From an uncultured Erysipelotrichaceae bacterium (GTDB lineage: Bacteria; Bacillota_I; Bacilli_A; RFN20; CAG-826), in the NCBI GenBank assembly GCA_902802905.1, contig CADCNT010000003.1, positions 88,354-123,556 on the forward strand: 35,203 nt of DNA. Reading direction: 5' to 3'. Numbering within the stretch: the first letter of the stretch is position 1; each line of letters begins with the position of its first letter. The translations under genes were made by a program, and so were the position numbers. The notes beneath the pieces were generated by a model. It searched no databases and was not told the origin of the DNA. It was given only the letters and a program-made list of their open reading frames with translations. Positions 8,384-16,526 of the stretch are shown here, in pieces.

Positions 8384-9163
8384 TTATTCTTGCGAAATGT
8401 GATCAAACAAATAATAAACTAGTCCAACAGCCCCTTTTTCAATAGACGTAGGCGTAGTTATGTCAAGCGTGTATGTGTATTGTTTCATGTTCACAGGAAC
8501 CTCATTCAACAAAGTTGAGTTCCCATCTTTTAGATAAACCACAAACACATCTTTGTTGTTTGCAAAAGCATATTGCAGCTCGGTTTTATATGAATATGAA
8601 TTGAATGAATTTTCACTTAGGAAGAACAACATAGCGCTGGAGCGTTTTATTTTATGTACCAAGTCTACACCCCAATCCATGCTTGGAGCTAAAGATTCAT
8701 CAGATGATGTTACTATTTCGTATTTTCTTAAAACTTTTCTAATCTCGTCAACAACAACACTATCTTGACGTGAGTATGAAACGTAGATATGTTGCAAGTA
8801 GATAAATTTCATTAGTTCTTTTCTAAGTCTACGTTTAGTGCTTTCTTTCAAATAACCTCTTTTATCAAAATCAGAATCTAAATCAATGGTTGTTGTGTTT
8901 CTTTTCCCGGTTTTGTAAACATAATCTAATTCTTTATTAACCCAAACTGATTCTCTAGCATTTTTAGAATCACAATAAATGAACCAAATACGGGCATCAA
9001 TTTCTTCTTCAATTAAAGAAGTAATTTCGTCATCATCATCTTTACTCTTTAAAAAGAATAAAAGCGGTTCTGAGGAATTCCTTTCCAAGAAGTTGCGGAT
9101 TTTTCTCACTTTTTCTAAATCTCTATGAGAGTGAGATATAAAAATGAAAACTTTGTCTTCCAT
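8384..9163 (-). CDS. tandem TIR-domain protein
   Basis: A 259-aa protein made almost entirely of two TIR domains. TIR1 (about 4-95) has VFIFISHSHRD, a central IWFIYCDSKNARESVW and VNKELDYVY with Glu78 at the place of the catalytic glutamate of TIR NADases. TIR2 (about 125-215) has HIYVSYSRQD, SSAMLFFLSENSFNSYSY and KTELQYAF with Glu195. A basic helical linker (residues 105-122) joins them. There is no signal peptide or membrane segment, so it is cytoplasmic. TIR proteins in bacteria serve in anti-phage signalling (Thoeris, CBASS and others) or NAD+ hydrolysis; which applies here cannot be told, and no known defence partner is adjacent. ATG 9163 is chosen because it starts the first beta strand and lies 7 nt after a -10 box; the frame extends 31 codons further upstream through the promoter. 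Confidence 0.8.
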   Translation of the reverse strand: MEDKVFIFISHSHRDLEKVRKIRNFLERNSSEPLLFFLKSKDDDDEITSLIEEEIDARIWFIYCDSKNARESVWVNKELDYVYKTGKRNTTTIDLDSDFDKRGYLKESTKRRLRKELMKFIYLQHIYVSYSRQDSVVVDEIRKVLRKYEIVTSSDESLAPSMDWGVDLVHKIKRSSAMLFFLSENSFNSYSYKTELQYAFANNKDVFVVYLKDGNSTLLNEVPVNMKQYTYTLDITTPTSIEKGAVGLVYYLFDHISQE

Positions 9164-9170
9164 GTCTATA

Positions 9171-9199
9171 AGTTTAAAAGAGTTAGATATCTTATTCAA
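9171..9199 (-). promoter_or_regulatory. promoter of the tandem-TIR gene, leaderless
   Basis: On the minus strand TTGAAT (9194-9199), exactly 17 bp, then TAAACT (9171-9176), with 7 nt to the ATG at 9163. The predicted transcript would begin at or next to the A of the start codon. No Shine-Dalgarno sequence is present. Confidence 0.6.
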
Positions 9200-9214
9200 A
9201 TAGATTAATCTATT
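9199..9214. promoter_or_regulatory. perfect 16-bp palindrome, candidate operator
   Basis: AATAGATTAATCTATT equals its own reverse complement. It lies between the divergent TIR and chromate-transporter starts, touches the -35 of the TIR promoter and covers the expected -35 position of the transporter promoter. A dimeric helix-turn-helix regulator bound here could control both sides; the regulator is not in the window. Confidence 0.55.
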
Positions 9215-9223
9215 GCGTTCATA

Positions 9224-9229
9224 TATAAT
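9224..9229 (+). promoter_or_regulatory. -10 box of the chromate-transporter operon
   Basis: TATAAT lies 8 nt before the ATG at 9238. The -35 region at 9201-9206 (TAGATT) is a poor match and lies within the palindrome, which would fit a regulated promoter. No Shine-Dalgarno sequence precedes the start. Confidence 0.5.
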
Positions 9230-9237
9230 GGTTGAGA

Positions 9238-9828
9238 ATGAAAAAAGATAACACATTTATTCGTCTATTAATCCTGTTTCTCACCTTCTTGAAGATTGGT
9301 GCTTTAACTTTTGGTGGTGGCTACGCGATGATTCCTATTATCGAAGAAGAGGTCACCAAGAAAAGAAAATGGATTTCTGAGATTGAAATACTCGATATTA
9401 TCGCAATTAGTGAATCCACTCCTGGCCCAATTGCGGTTAACACCGCTACTTACGTAGGCTATAAAGTAGGTGGCATAGCTGGTAGCATTTTTGCAACACT
9501 TGGACTCGCATTCCCATCATTTGCCATTATCTTTGTTATTTCCTTCTTTTATAAAGACTTTATGCAATGGAAGGTTATCCAAGCCATGTTTAAGGGGTTA
9601 AAAGTTGGCGTTATTATCCTTTTATTTTCTGCAGTTTTAAAACTTAAAAAAGGCGTTAAAGTTAACGTGATTGGCATCATCTTATTCGTGATTGCTTTAT
9701 CCATTATGTTGGTGTTTTCATTTATTAATATCGGCTTTAAATATCTATCACTTTGCCTAATTTTATTAGGCATTGTTACCGGATTAACCCTTACGGCACT
9801 TGGTAAAATGAAGGAGGAAAAGAAATGA
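9238..9828 (+). CDS. chromate transporter, single-domain subunit 1
   Basis: A 196-aa membrane protein of the CHR family with the conserved opening FLKIGALTFGGGYAMIPIIEEE and SESTPGPIAVNTATYVGYKVGG, followed by about five hydrophobic segments. It corresponds to one half of the long ChrA transporter and probably pairs with the next gene. CHR proteins export chromate in some bacteria, but the natural substrate in an anaerobe is uncertain. The ATG at 9238 is preferred over an in-frame TTG at 9232. The stop is TGA, overlapping the next gene by 4 nt. Confidence 0.9.
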   Translation: MKKDNTFIRLLILFLTFLKIGALTFGGGYAMIPIIEEEVTKKRKWISEIEILDIIAISESTPGPIAVNTATYVGYKVGGIAGSIFATLGLAFPSFAIIFVISFFYKDFMQWKVIQAMFKGLKVGVIILLFSAVLKLKKGVKVNVIGIILFVIALSIMLVFSFINIGFKYLSLCLILLGIVTGLTLTALGKMKEEKK

Positions 9829-10400
9829 TTTTCTTTGAACTTTTCTACACCTTCTTCTTAATTGGTTTGTTCACCTTTGGTGGGGGCTATGCGATGATTC
9901 CAATGATTCAAGAGCAAGTCGTTGGTAAAGGCTGGATTAGTGAATCAAATTTAACCGACTTTATCGCAGTTAGCGAGGTTACTCCTGGTCCATTTGCTTT
10001 AAATATATCAACATTTGTTGGTAACACAGTGGGTGGTGTTTTTGGAGCGATATGTGCGACTATTGGCGTTATTCTCCCTTCACTCATTATCATCATTATT
10101 ATTGCGATGATTATGAAAAAGTTCATGACCAATAAATACGTTCAGGGGGCCCTTGCTGGGGTAAAGCCAATCGTTTTTGCGCTTATTCTTTCCACCGCTC
10201 TTGTTTTACTGATTAAAGTTATCTTCTTTAATGGCAACGCCATCAAAGGTGATTTGCAGTTTGATATTAGAAGTTTAACTTTGTTAATTATCTTGTCTTC
10301 CATTCTAGTTATATATAAAAAGACGCAAAAGAAAAACCTAGGAGCAATTAAACTACTAGGTTTATCAGCTTTACTTGGAATAATAATCTTTACTATTTAG
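9825..10400 (+). CDS. chromate transporter, single-domain subunit 2
   Basis: A 191-aa membrane protein homologous to the preceding one: FFLIGLFTFGGGYAMIPMIQEQ, then SEVTPGPFALNISTFVGNTVGG and several hydrophobic helices. Short CHR proteins of this kind are usually encoded as pairs that insert in opposite orientation and act together. It is coupled to subunit 1 by an ATGA overlap, with AAGGAGG at 9811-9817. Its last 8 bases overlap the end of the convergent DUF1292 gene, and its coding region contains that operon's terminator. Confidence 0.9.
   Translation: MIFFELFYTFFLIGLFTFGGGYAMIPMIQEQVVGKGWISESNLTDFIAVSEVTPGPFALNISTFVGNTVGGVFGAICATIGVILPSLIIIIIIAMIMKKFMTNKYVQGALAGVKPIVFALILSTALVLLIKVIFFNGNAIKGDLQFDIRSLTLLIILSSILVIYKKTQKKNLGAIKLLGLSALLGIIIFTI
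10327..10363 (-). terminator. terminator of the alaS-ruvX-DUF1292 operon, inside the transporter gene
   Basis: On the minus strand AAACCTAG (10356-10363), a 14-nt loop, CTAGGTTT (10334-10341), then TTCTTTT. It lies 30 nt past the DUF1292 stop, within the convergent transporter coding region. The 8-bp stem is perfect. Confidence 0.6.
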
Positions 10401-10650
10401 CGTTTTCTTGTTCATCCATGAAGGCATTGAAGACTTCTTCAACTTCTTCGTATTCTTCATCGGATTCAATTTCAAATAACTCACCGTTATCGTTATATTC
10501 CATAGCAATGACATCTTCTGGATTTTCTTTTGTGTATAAAAAGACGTACTTTTTGCCTCTTTCTTCATGTTCATAAGTAAAGAGGATTTCCATTAAATGT
10601 TCATTGCCTTCTTCGTCACGAATTGTGATTTGTTTTTCATCTGTAATCAT
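10393..10650 (-). CDS. DUF1292 / UPF0473 (YrzB-like) protein
   Basis: An 85-aa, very acidic protein starting MITDEKQITIRDEEGNEH, with ILFTYEHEERGKKYVFLY and an acidic tail ending MDEQENAK. It matches the DUF1292 family, always found behind ruvX in Bacillota; function unknown. The start at 10650 follows AAGGAAG, located within the end of ruvX 2 bp away. The frame extends 15 codons upstream, but those codons overlap ruvX and lack family similarity. Confidence 0.88.
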   Translation of the reverse strand: MITDEKQITIRDEEGNEHLMEILFTYEHEERGKKYVFLYTKENPEDVIAMEYNDNGELFEIESDEEYEEVEEVFNAFMDEQENAK

Positions 10651-10652
10651 TT

Positions 10653-11075
10653 TTATCTTCCTTTCATTCTTAAGTAGAAATCCAAGATTTCGCACGCTGC
10701 TAAACGGTCAACGCTTTGCTTTTGATTTCTGCTTGAGACATTTAATTCTCTTAATGTTTTTTGGGCGCTTACTGTTGTAAGTCTTTCATCCACTAATTCT
10801 ATTTTAAGCGATGGGTCTTCTTTTTCTAAGTCTTCTTTAAATCTTTTAGAAGATTCAGCTCTAAAGCCTTGAGAACCATCCATGTTGATTGGTAAACCAA
10901 TCACGATATTCTTAATGCCAGTTTTAGCCACTAAATCATGCACATACTTTCTGGCTTGTCCATATGCTTCCTTTGGAAAGCGGAATGTTTCTAAGCCATG
11001 GACAAATCCTAAAGCATCACTTGTGGCAACACCTAAGGTTGTTGTTCCTAAATCTAAGCCAATATATTTTTCCAT
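10653..11075 (-). CDS. ruvX: RuvX/YqgF RNase H-fold nuclease
   Basis: A 140-aa protein with the family motifs YIGLDLGTTTLGVATSD, IVIGLPINMDGSQG, LVDERLTTVSA and VDRLAACEIL. YqgF has an RNase H fold and is linked to 16S rRNA 5'-end processing and, by fold, to Holliday-junction resolution. The start overlaps the alaS stop by one base (TAATG), so it is coupled to alaS. The small ireB gene that commonly lies between alaS and ruvX in Bacillota is absent. Confidence 0.93.
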   Translation of the reverse strand: MEKYIGLDLGTTTLGVATSDALGFVHGLETFRFPKEAYGQARKYVHDLVAKTGIKNIVIGLPINMDGSQGFRAESSKRFKEDLEKEDPSLKIELVDERLTTVSAQKTLRELNVSSRNQKQSVDRLAACEILDFYLRMKGR

Positions 11076-13675
11076 TACTTCAATAATTCCTTAGCGGTTT
11101 TAATGGCTTCTTCGATTTTGGAAGCGTCTTTACCAGCGCCACTTGCGAAATCTGGTCTTCCACCACCAGATCCACCTAAAACAGTAGCGACACTTCTAAC
11201 TAACTCACCTGCTTTATAGGATTTTTGAGCTTCTCCGTTTACACTACAGACAATAGAGATAGTTCCCTTATCAAGTCCAATTAAAACGATAACTGAATTA
11301 GTGTGTTTGACCTTTAATTCATCAATTAAAGTAACAAGAGCATTTCTATTGGCGTCTTTTAAGCATTTAACCAACACTTCTTTATTTCCGAGAGTCTCGA
11401 ATTCGTTATTTAAGGAAGCTGATTCGGCGTGAGCTAATTTTGAAGATAAGGACTCTACTGTTTTCTTTAATTCAGCCTTTTCATTTAGGAGAGTTCCAAG
11501 TCTAGTATTTACTTCGCTAATTGAGCTTGCACCTAAAGAATTTCTTGCTTGCACCAACATATTTTCACGTTTCTTAAGTAGTTCATACGCTCCAATTGAG
11601 GTACGGGCAACAATACGTCTAATGCCACTGGCGACACTTTCTTCACTTTCGATTACAAAGACACCAATGTCACGAGAATTACTAACGTGTGTACCACCAC
11701 AAAACTCCTTAGATACTTCGCCAAAGCAAACAACTCTAACGACATCTCCATATTTATCATCAAATAAGGCTTTTGCGCCTAATTTTTTAGCGTCGTCAAT
11801 AGAGAGAACTTTAGTTTCTTCTGGGATTGCTTCGGAAATCCAGCGATTAACCTTTCTCTCCACTTCTGCGATTTGTTCTTCTTTCATCTTCTCGAAATGG
11901 GAGAAGTCGAAGTGAATATAGTCAGCACATACATAGCTACCTTTTTGAGCAACGTGGTCTCCAAGGACTTCGGTTAATGCACTTTGTAATAAGTGAACTG
12001 AAGAGTGATTTCTTCTAATGAGTTCACGGTTGTATTCATCAATCTTGAGTGTGACTTTATCGCCAACTTTGATCTCACCAAAAAGAACACTAATATGATG
12101 TAAATGTTGCTTATTAGGAGCTTTACTTACTCCTTCAACCTTGGCTTCCATGTCTTTGCCAGTAACGGTACCAATATCAGCGATTTGACCACCGCTTTCA
12201 GCGTAGAACGGAGTTTCTTTAACAACTAAGTCACCTTCTCCGTTTAAAACATCAACTTTCTTGCCACTGACAAATAAGCCGATAACTTCACTTTCAATAG
12301 CTGTCTTTTCATAGTTAAAGGTGCTAGGAGCGGTAAATTGCATCAAGTCGATTGATTGCTTATTCATGGATTGTTGATCTCCACGAGCGGCTCTCGCTCT
12401 TTCTTTTTGTATATTCATTTCTTCGTTGAATTCTTCAATGTCAACGGTGACACCATTTTCTTCACAAATTTCTAAAGTGAGTTCTTTAGGGAAGCCAAAG
12501 GTGTCATATAATTTAAACATATCTTTACCAGATAAGACTTTCTTATCTTTGATAAGTTCGTTTAATAAAGCTTCGCCATTAGATAAAGTCTTAATGAATT
12601 TTTCTTCTTCAGCAATAATGAGCTTTTTAATGTATTCTTTTTTGCCTTCAAGATATGGATAGAACTCTTTCATGATTTCCACGACCACATCAACAAGTTG
12701 ATATAAGAATGATTTATTGATACCTAAGACTCTACCAAAACGCTCTGCTCTTCTAAGTAATCTTCTTAAGACGTAGCCTCTACCTTCATTGGAGAATACT
12801 TCTCCATCTGCGGTAGCGAATGTCACAGTTCTAATATGGTCCGCGATTACTCTAAAGGCTCTCTTGTCACTTTCATATTTCTTGCCAGATAACTTTTCAG
12901 TACAAGCAATAATTGGCCAGAATAAATCAGTTTCATAAACGGTATCAGTTTCTTGCATGACAACCGCAAATCTTTCTAAGCCTGCACCGGTATCGATGTT
13001 TTTACTTGGAAGTTCTTTGTATTCGCTTCTTTTCTTACCTGGTTCGCTATTAAACTGCGAGAAAACGATGTTCCAAATTTCTACAAAGCGGAAATTAGGT
13101 AAATCATCTTCTAAAAGTTTTAATCCAATATGTTCAGGATCAAATTTCTCTCCACGGTCATAATGGACTTCGGTGTCAGGTCCACATGGGCCTTCACCAA
13201 TTTCCCAGAAGTTGTCTTCTTTTTTAATTAAATGGCTTTCTTCAATGCCATTTTCCATCCAACATTTCTTAGTTTCTAAATCATCTGGATGATAGGTAAC
13301 GTAAATTTTTTCCTTAGGAAAACCAAACCATTTTTCACTGAAAAGCATTTCAGTTGCCCAGGCAATGACTTCTTTACGGAAATAATCCCCAATAGAGAAG
13401 TTTCCGAGCATTTCAAAGAATGTTAAATGGGTCGCGTCACCCACATTTTCAATATCATTAGTTCTAATGGATTTTTGAGCGTTAGTAATTCTTCTACAAG
13501 CAGGAATTTCCCTTCCATCAAAGTATTTTTTTAAGGCTGCAACTCCAGCGTTAATCCAAAGTAAAGTTGGATCATTAACAGGGATTAATGACGCACTTGG
13601 TTCGATACGATGTCCTTTAGATTCAAAGAACTTTAACCACGTATTTCTAATCTCATTACCGGTCATTTTTTTCAT
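11075..13675 (-). CDS. alaS: alanyl-tRNA synthetase
   Basis: Charges tRNA-Ala. The 866-aa protein starts MKKMTGNEIRNTWLKFFESKGH and shows the class II catalytic core (LLWINAGVAALKKYF, THLTFFEMLGNFSIGDYF), the editing domain zinc-type motifs HSSVHLLQ and CGGTHVSN, and the C-Ala domain ending GGSGGGRPDFASGAG. The start at 13675 follows GGAGG by 8 nt; an in-frame TTG at 13690 overlaps that ribosome site and is rejected. Expression is governed by a T-box leader. Confidence 0.98.
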   Translation of the reverse strand: MKKMTGNEIRNTWLKFFESKGHRIEPSASLIPVNDPTLLWINAGVAALKKYFDGREIPACRRITNAQKSIRTNDIENVGDATHLTFFEMLGNFSIGDYFRKEVIAWATEMLFSEKWFGFPKEKIYVTYHPDDLETKKCWMENGIEESHLIKKEDNFWEIGEGPCGPDTEVHYDRGEKFDPEHIGLKLLEDDLPNFRFVEIWNIVFSQFNSEPGKKRSEYKELPSKNIDTGAGLERFAVVMQETDTVYETDLFWPIIACTEKLSGKKYESDKRAFRVIADHIRTVTFATADGEVFSNEGRGYVLRRLLRRAERFGRVLGINKSFLYQLVDVVVEIMKEFYPYLEGKKEYIKKLIIAEEEKFIKTLSNGEALLNELIKDKKVLSGKDMFKLYDTFGFPKELTLEICEENGVTVDIEEFNEEMNIQKERARAARGDQQSMNKQSIDLMQFTAPSTFNYEKTAIESEVIGLFVSGKKVDVLNGEGDLVVKETPFYAESGGQIADIGTVTGKDMEAKVEGVSKAPNKQHLHHISVLFGEIKVGDKVTLKIDEYNRELIRRNHSSVHLLQSALTEVLGDHVAQKGSYVCADYIHFDFSHFEKMKEEQIAEVERKVNRWISEAIPEETKVLSIDDAKKLGAKALFDDKYGDVVRVVCFGEVSKEFCGGTHVSNSRDIGVFVIESEESVASGIRRIVARTSIGAYELLKKRENMLVQARNSLGASSISEVNTRLGTLLNEKAELKKTVESLSSKLAHAESASLNNEFETLGNKEVLVKCLKDANRNALVTLIDELKVKHTNSVIVLIGLDKGTISIVCSVNGEAQKSYKAGELVRSVATVLGGSGGGRPDFASGAGKDASKIEEAIKTAKELLK

Positions 13676-13690
13676 GATTTTTTCCTCCAA

Positions 13691-13896
13691 ATATAAGAAA
13701 ACGTTCCTTATAGGAACGACTAAGCCGCGATACCATCCTATTTCCTATCTATTAGATAGACACTTAATTCTAGTTATTTCGTTAACTTAACGGTGGCATT
13801 ACCCACATGACAAGGAGTGGCCCATTTATTTTCTATTGCGTTATTGCACCAAACAAACGCTCTCTAAGAATAGAAGAAATAAATTTCTTTCCTTCG
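13691..13896 (-). promoter_or_regulatory. T-box riboswitch (alanine) of alaS
   Basis: On the minus strand the leader contains the antiterminator bulge AGGATGGTATCGCGG (13725-13739), a variant of the AGGGTGGNACCGCG consensus. It is followed by a terminator hairpin CGTTCC/GGAACG (13702-13718) with a U-rich tail. The 5' part has AGAGAGCG and GGTG typical of Stem I, and AATGCCACC near 13792-13800, whose GCC (13795-13797) is the likely specifier codon for alanine. Uncharged tRNA-Ala would stabilise the antiterminator and switch on alaS-ruvX-DUF1292. Confidence 0.88.
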
Positions 13897-13901
13897 CAAG
13901 T

Positions 13902-13929
13902 ATCTTATCACAATCGCATATACATGCAA
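13902..13929 (-). promoter_or_regulatory. promoter of the T-box-alaS transcript
   Basis: On the minus strand TTGCAT (13924-13929), a 16-bp spacer and TAAGAT (13902-13907) preceded by an extended -10 TG. The start would be near 13895. The -35 lies one base beyond the T-run of the rubredoxin terminator. Confidence 0.65.
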
Positions 13930-13930
13930 G

Positions 13931-13952
13931 AAAAAACGCTCAATGTTGAGCG
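13931..13952 (-). terminator. terminator of the flavodiiron/rubredoxin operon
   Basis: CGCTCAATGTTGAGCG (13937-13952) is a near-perfect stem. Six Ts follow on the minus strand (13931-13936), 8 nt beyond the rubredoxin stop. Confidence 0.85.
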
Positions 13953-13959
13953 TCTAATC

Positions 13960-14118
13960 TTATTCTGCTTTATCGAATTGGTCTTTGCCAACACCACACC
14001 ATGGGCAAGTAAAGTCTTCAGGTAAGTCTTCGAATTTGGTGCCAGGAGCGATTCCTAAATCTGGGTATCCTTCATCTTCATCGTAGATAAAGCCACAGGC
14101 TAAACAAATGTACTTCAT
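13960..14118 (-). CDS. rubredoxin
   Basis: A 52-aa protein, [20 protein letters not shown]..., with the two iron-binding motifs CLACG and CPWCG at the normal rubredoxin spacing and the conserved [17 protein letters not shown] run. It is a one-electron carrier with an Fe(Cys)4 centre and is the likely electron donor to the flavodiiron protein encoded 14 bp upstream. AAAGGAAA precedes the ATG. It is the last gene of the flavodoxin-flavodiiron-rubredoxin operon. Confidence 0.95.
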   Translation of the reverse strand: MKYICLACGFIYDEDEGYPDLGIAPGTKFEDLPEDFTCPWCGVGKDQFDKAE

Positions 14119-14132
14119 ATTCGTTTCCTTTC

Positions 14133-15938
14133 TTAATTTATTGGTTCAAAGTCAGCTGCGCCGTGTTTACAAAGTGGACAGACGATGTCTTCTGGTAGTT
14201 CATCACCTTCATAGACATAGCCACAAACTTTACAGACGAAGCCTTTTTTCTTTTCGGTGTTTGGTTTTGGTTTAACGTTTGCCTGATAGTAATTATAAGT
14301 CATGGTCTCGACATTATTGATAATCTTACTTTCAGTAACTTGACAAATAAACATGCCATGTGTACCTAAATCAACGTAGTTTTCAACCTTTAAGGAAATA
14401 AAGGCGTTGATATATTTATCAAGCACAGGTAAACCATTTTCACTTCGTATGATTTCTTGACCTTCAAACTTGTTTTTGTCTTTGCCAGAAACAAATCCGA
14501 ATTGTTGGAAGACACTGAATGGAGCTTCAACATTTAAACAGTTAACGTTAAGAACGCCTGTCTTTTTGATAATGTCATGAGAATAGTTAGCCTTATTGAT
14601 GTTGACACACACTCTTAATGGAGTGTCGGTTAACTGAGAAACAGTGTTAACGATTAAGCCGTTATCTTTATTACCATCTCTAGAGGTGACAACATATAAT
14701 CCGTATCCAATTTTGAATAACGCTTTTGGATCAAGTTCAGGAGCTTTTTCTTCTTTCATCTCTTTATGGGCTTTATATTCTTCACAAAGTTTTTCTGCTA
14801 AAGCAGAAATTTGTGCTTTATTTTCTTCAGACATGCTAGAGAGGATTCTCACTTTTGGCTCAAGAATTTCAATGTTTTTACAACCCGCAAGTTTTTCAGA
14901 CATCACTTTAGCAGCAAGAGGAGCCCAGGTTCCATTTTCCATTAAGCCAATCTTCTTGTTTTGGAAATTTCTTTCCACTAGGTGGGCAATGAAAGTATCC
15001 ATGAATGGGAAAATACCAGCGTTATAGGTAGTTGTTGCTAAAACGATCTTGCCATATCTAAATGCATCTTCTACACATTCAGGCATGTCATCACGCGTTA
15101 AATCGCTACAAGCGACTTTTGGACAGCCATTCTTTTTAAGCTCTTCACACAAGAATTCCACTGCTTCTTTGGTATGTCCATATACAGATGTATAAAAGAC
15201 AGCAACACCTTCAGATTCAGTTTGATATGAACTCCATGTGTCATATTGTTTCAAATAATGACCTAAATCTTTATCAAGGACAGGTCCATGTAATGGACAA
15301 ATGATTTGAATATCTAAAGTCGCTGCTTTTTTTAATAAAGCTTGCACTTGTGGGCCGTATTTACCGACGATACCGAAGTAGTATCTACGGGCTTCGCAAT
15401 CCCATCCTTCAGGATCTTCCACGTCATTGGCGCCAAATTTACCAAAGCCGTCCGCAGAGAATAAGACTTTGTCATAGCTATCATAGGTAACCATAACTTC
15501 TGGCCAGTGCACCATAGGTGCAAAGACAAATGTTAATGTATGTTTTCCGATATTTAATGTGTCACCTTCGTTAACCACAATTCTGTTTTTAATTTCTTCG
15601 TGGAAGAATTGCTCCATCATCTTAAATGTTTTTGCGTTTCCTAAAACTTTTGCAGATGGATATTCTTTTAAGAAGTTGATGATATTAGCAGAGTGGTCTG
15701 GCTCCATATGTTGCACCACTAAGATGTCAGGTTTTCTAGAGCCTAACACTTCTTTAATGTTTGCTAACCATTCTTTAGTGAAATGTTGGTCAACAGTGTC
15801 CATCACCACCACTAAGTCATCAACGATGACATAAGAGTTATAAGCCATCCCTAATGGAACAACATATTGGCCTTCAAATAAATCGATATCGTGGTCGTTA
15901 ACACCAACGTAATAGATATCTTTTGTGACGTTTTTCAT
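14133..15938 (-). CDS. four-domain flavodiiron protein (O2/NO reductase with flavin reductase and rubredoxin domains)
   Basis: A 601-aa fusion. Residues 1-240 form the beta-lactamase-like diiron domain with every expected ligand: His77-Glu79-Asp81-His82 (QHMEPDH), His144 (PMVHWPEV), Asp163 (SADGFG) and His217 (PLHGPV). Residues 243-390 are a flavodoxin domain ([16 protein letters not shown]), 410-560 an FMN-binding flavin reductase domain ([20 protein letters not shown]), and 566-601 a short rubredoxin (CKVCG...CPLC). It should reduce oxygen (or NO) to water (N2O), taking electrons from NAD(P)H through its own chain, in the cytoplasm. The start at 15938 follows GGAG 3 bp after the flavodoxin stop. 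Confidence 0.93.
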   Translation of the reverse strand: MKNVTKDIYYVGVNDHDIDLFEGQYVVPLGMAYNSYVIVDDLVVVMDTVDQHFTKEWLANIKEVLGSRKPDILVVQHMEPDHSANIINFLKEYPSAKVLGNAKTFKMMEQFFHEEIKNRIVVNEGDTLNIGKHTLTFVFAPMVHWPEVMVTYDSYDKVLFSADGFGKFGANDVEDPEGWDCEARRYYFGIVGKYGPQVQALLKKAATLDIQIICPLHGPVLDKDLGHYLKQYDTWSSYQTESEGVAVFYTSVYGHTKEAVEFLCEELKKNGCPKVACSDLTRDDMPECVEDAFRYGKIVLATTTYNAGIFPFMDTFIAHLVERNFQNKKIGLMENGTWAPLAAKVMSEKLAGCKNIEILEPKVRILSSMSEENKAQISALAEKLCEEYKAHKEMKEEKAPELDPKALFKIGYGLYVVTSRDGNKDNGLIVNTVSQLTDTPLRVCVNINKANYSHDIIKKTGVLNVNCLNVEAPFSVFQQFGFVSGKDKNKFEGQEIIRSENGLPVLDKYINAFISLKVENYVDLGTHGMFICQVTESKIINNVETMTYNYYQANVKPKPNTEKKKGFVCKVCGYVYEGDELPEDIVCPLCKHGAADFEPIN

Positions 15939-15940
15939 AA

Positions 15941-16447
15941 TTATGCTCCAATCCAAGCATTAAGCTTGCCATCAATTGTATTTACTTCGCTACCTTTACA
16001 GGCAAATCCTTTTTTAATCAATGCACCTTTTAAAGAACCTTTGAGTTCGAGCTCCGCTAATCCTAATGCGCCTTCTTCATTGGTGGCGAAAGGATAAACA
16101 GTTTTCCCTAGCCAACTGTGGTCTTTTATAAAGCTAGCAACAATACGTGGATAAGTTCTCCACCAGCAAGGGAAGCCTAGATAAATCACATCATATTCAT
16201 CTAAAGATGAAAGAGGATGCAAGTAGGCAACTTTTTCATTATATTGATCCTCAATTCTACTTCTTTTGACACATTCTTCATAGGAAGTTGGATAAGGAAT
16301 TTCAGGTTCTAACTTAAATAAGTCTCCACCGGTTTTTGCCGCAATCTTTTCTGCCACAACTTCGGTAAAACCTTTGGTGATAATTTCCATTTCACCATTA
16401 ACAGAATTCTCACCGACACGAGAGAAATACACGATTAATGTTTTCAT
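15941..16447 (-). CDS. flavodoxin-family protein
   Basis: A 168-aa protein starting MKTLIVYFSRVGENSVNGEM, with EYDVIYLGFPCWWRTYPRIVASF and PFATNEEGALG, typical of the 'flavodoxin_4' type of FMN proteins with a slightly long chain. It is probably an electron carrier or quinone/flavin reductase serving the flavodiiron protein that follows 2 bp downstream. The ATG at 16447 follows GAGG by 9 nt; an in-frame start 5 codons upstream overlaps that site. First gene of the operon. Confidence 0.88.
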   Translation of the reverse strand: MKTLIVYFSRVGENSVNGEMEIITKGFTEVVAEKIAAKTGGDLFKLEPEIPYPTSYEECVKRSRIEDQYNEKVAYLHPLSSLDEYDVIYLGFPCWWRTYPRIVASFIKDHSWLGKTVYPFATNEEGALGLAELELKGSLKGALIKKGFACKGSEVNTIDGKLNAWIGA

Positions 16448-16511
16448 ATATGAATACCTCATACCTATTATTACAAATTTATAATTTTTAATAAATCTAT
16501 ATTTGAAAAAA

Positions 16512-16520
16512 TGTTAGAAT
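16512..16520 (+). promoter_or_regulatory. extended -10 promoter of the GNAT gene, leaderless
   Basis: TGTTAGAAT is an extended -10 (TGnTAGAAT) with the box at 16515-16520. Six nt separate it from the ATG at 16527, and no Shine-Dalgarno sequence is present. Confidence 0.5.
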
Positions 16521-16526
16521 TATTCC

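Noticed and set aside
9232-9237. TTG at 9232 as transporter start
   Set aside because: It adds only two residues (M-R) with no ribosome site; the ATG at 9238 matches the family start better.
10401-10450. TTGAAG/CTTCAA stem in DUF1292 as terminator for the transporter pair
   Set aside because: The stem is followed by CTTCTTCG rather than a T-run, and repeats of GAA codons in this acidic gene produce such pairings by chance.
11622-13163. Several 68-97-codon plus-strand frames within alaS
   Set aside because: They lie antisense to a well-supported essential gene, start without ribosome sites and have no recognisable domains.
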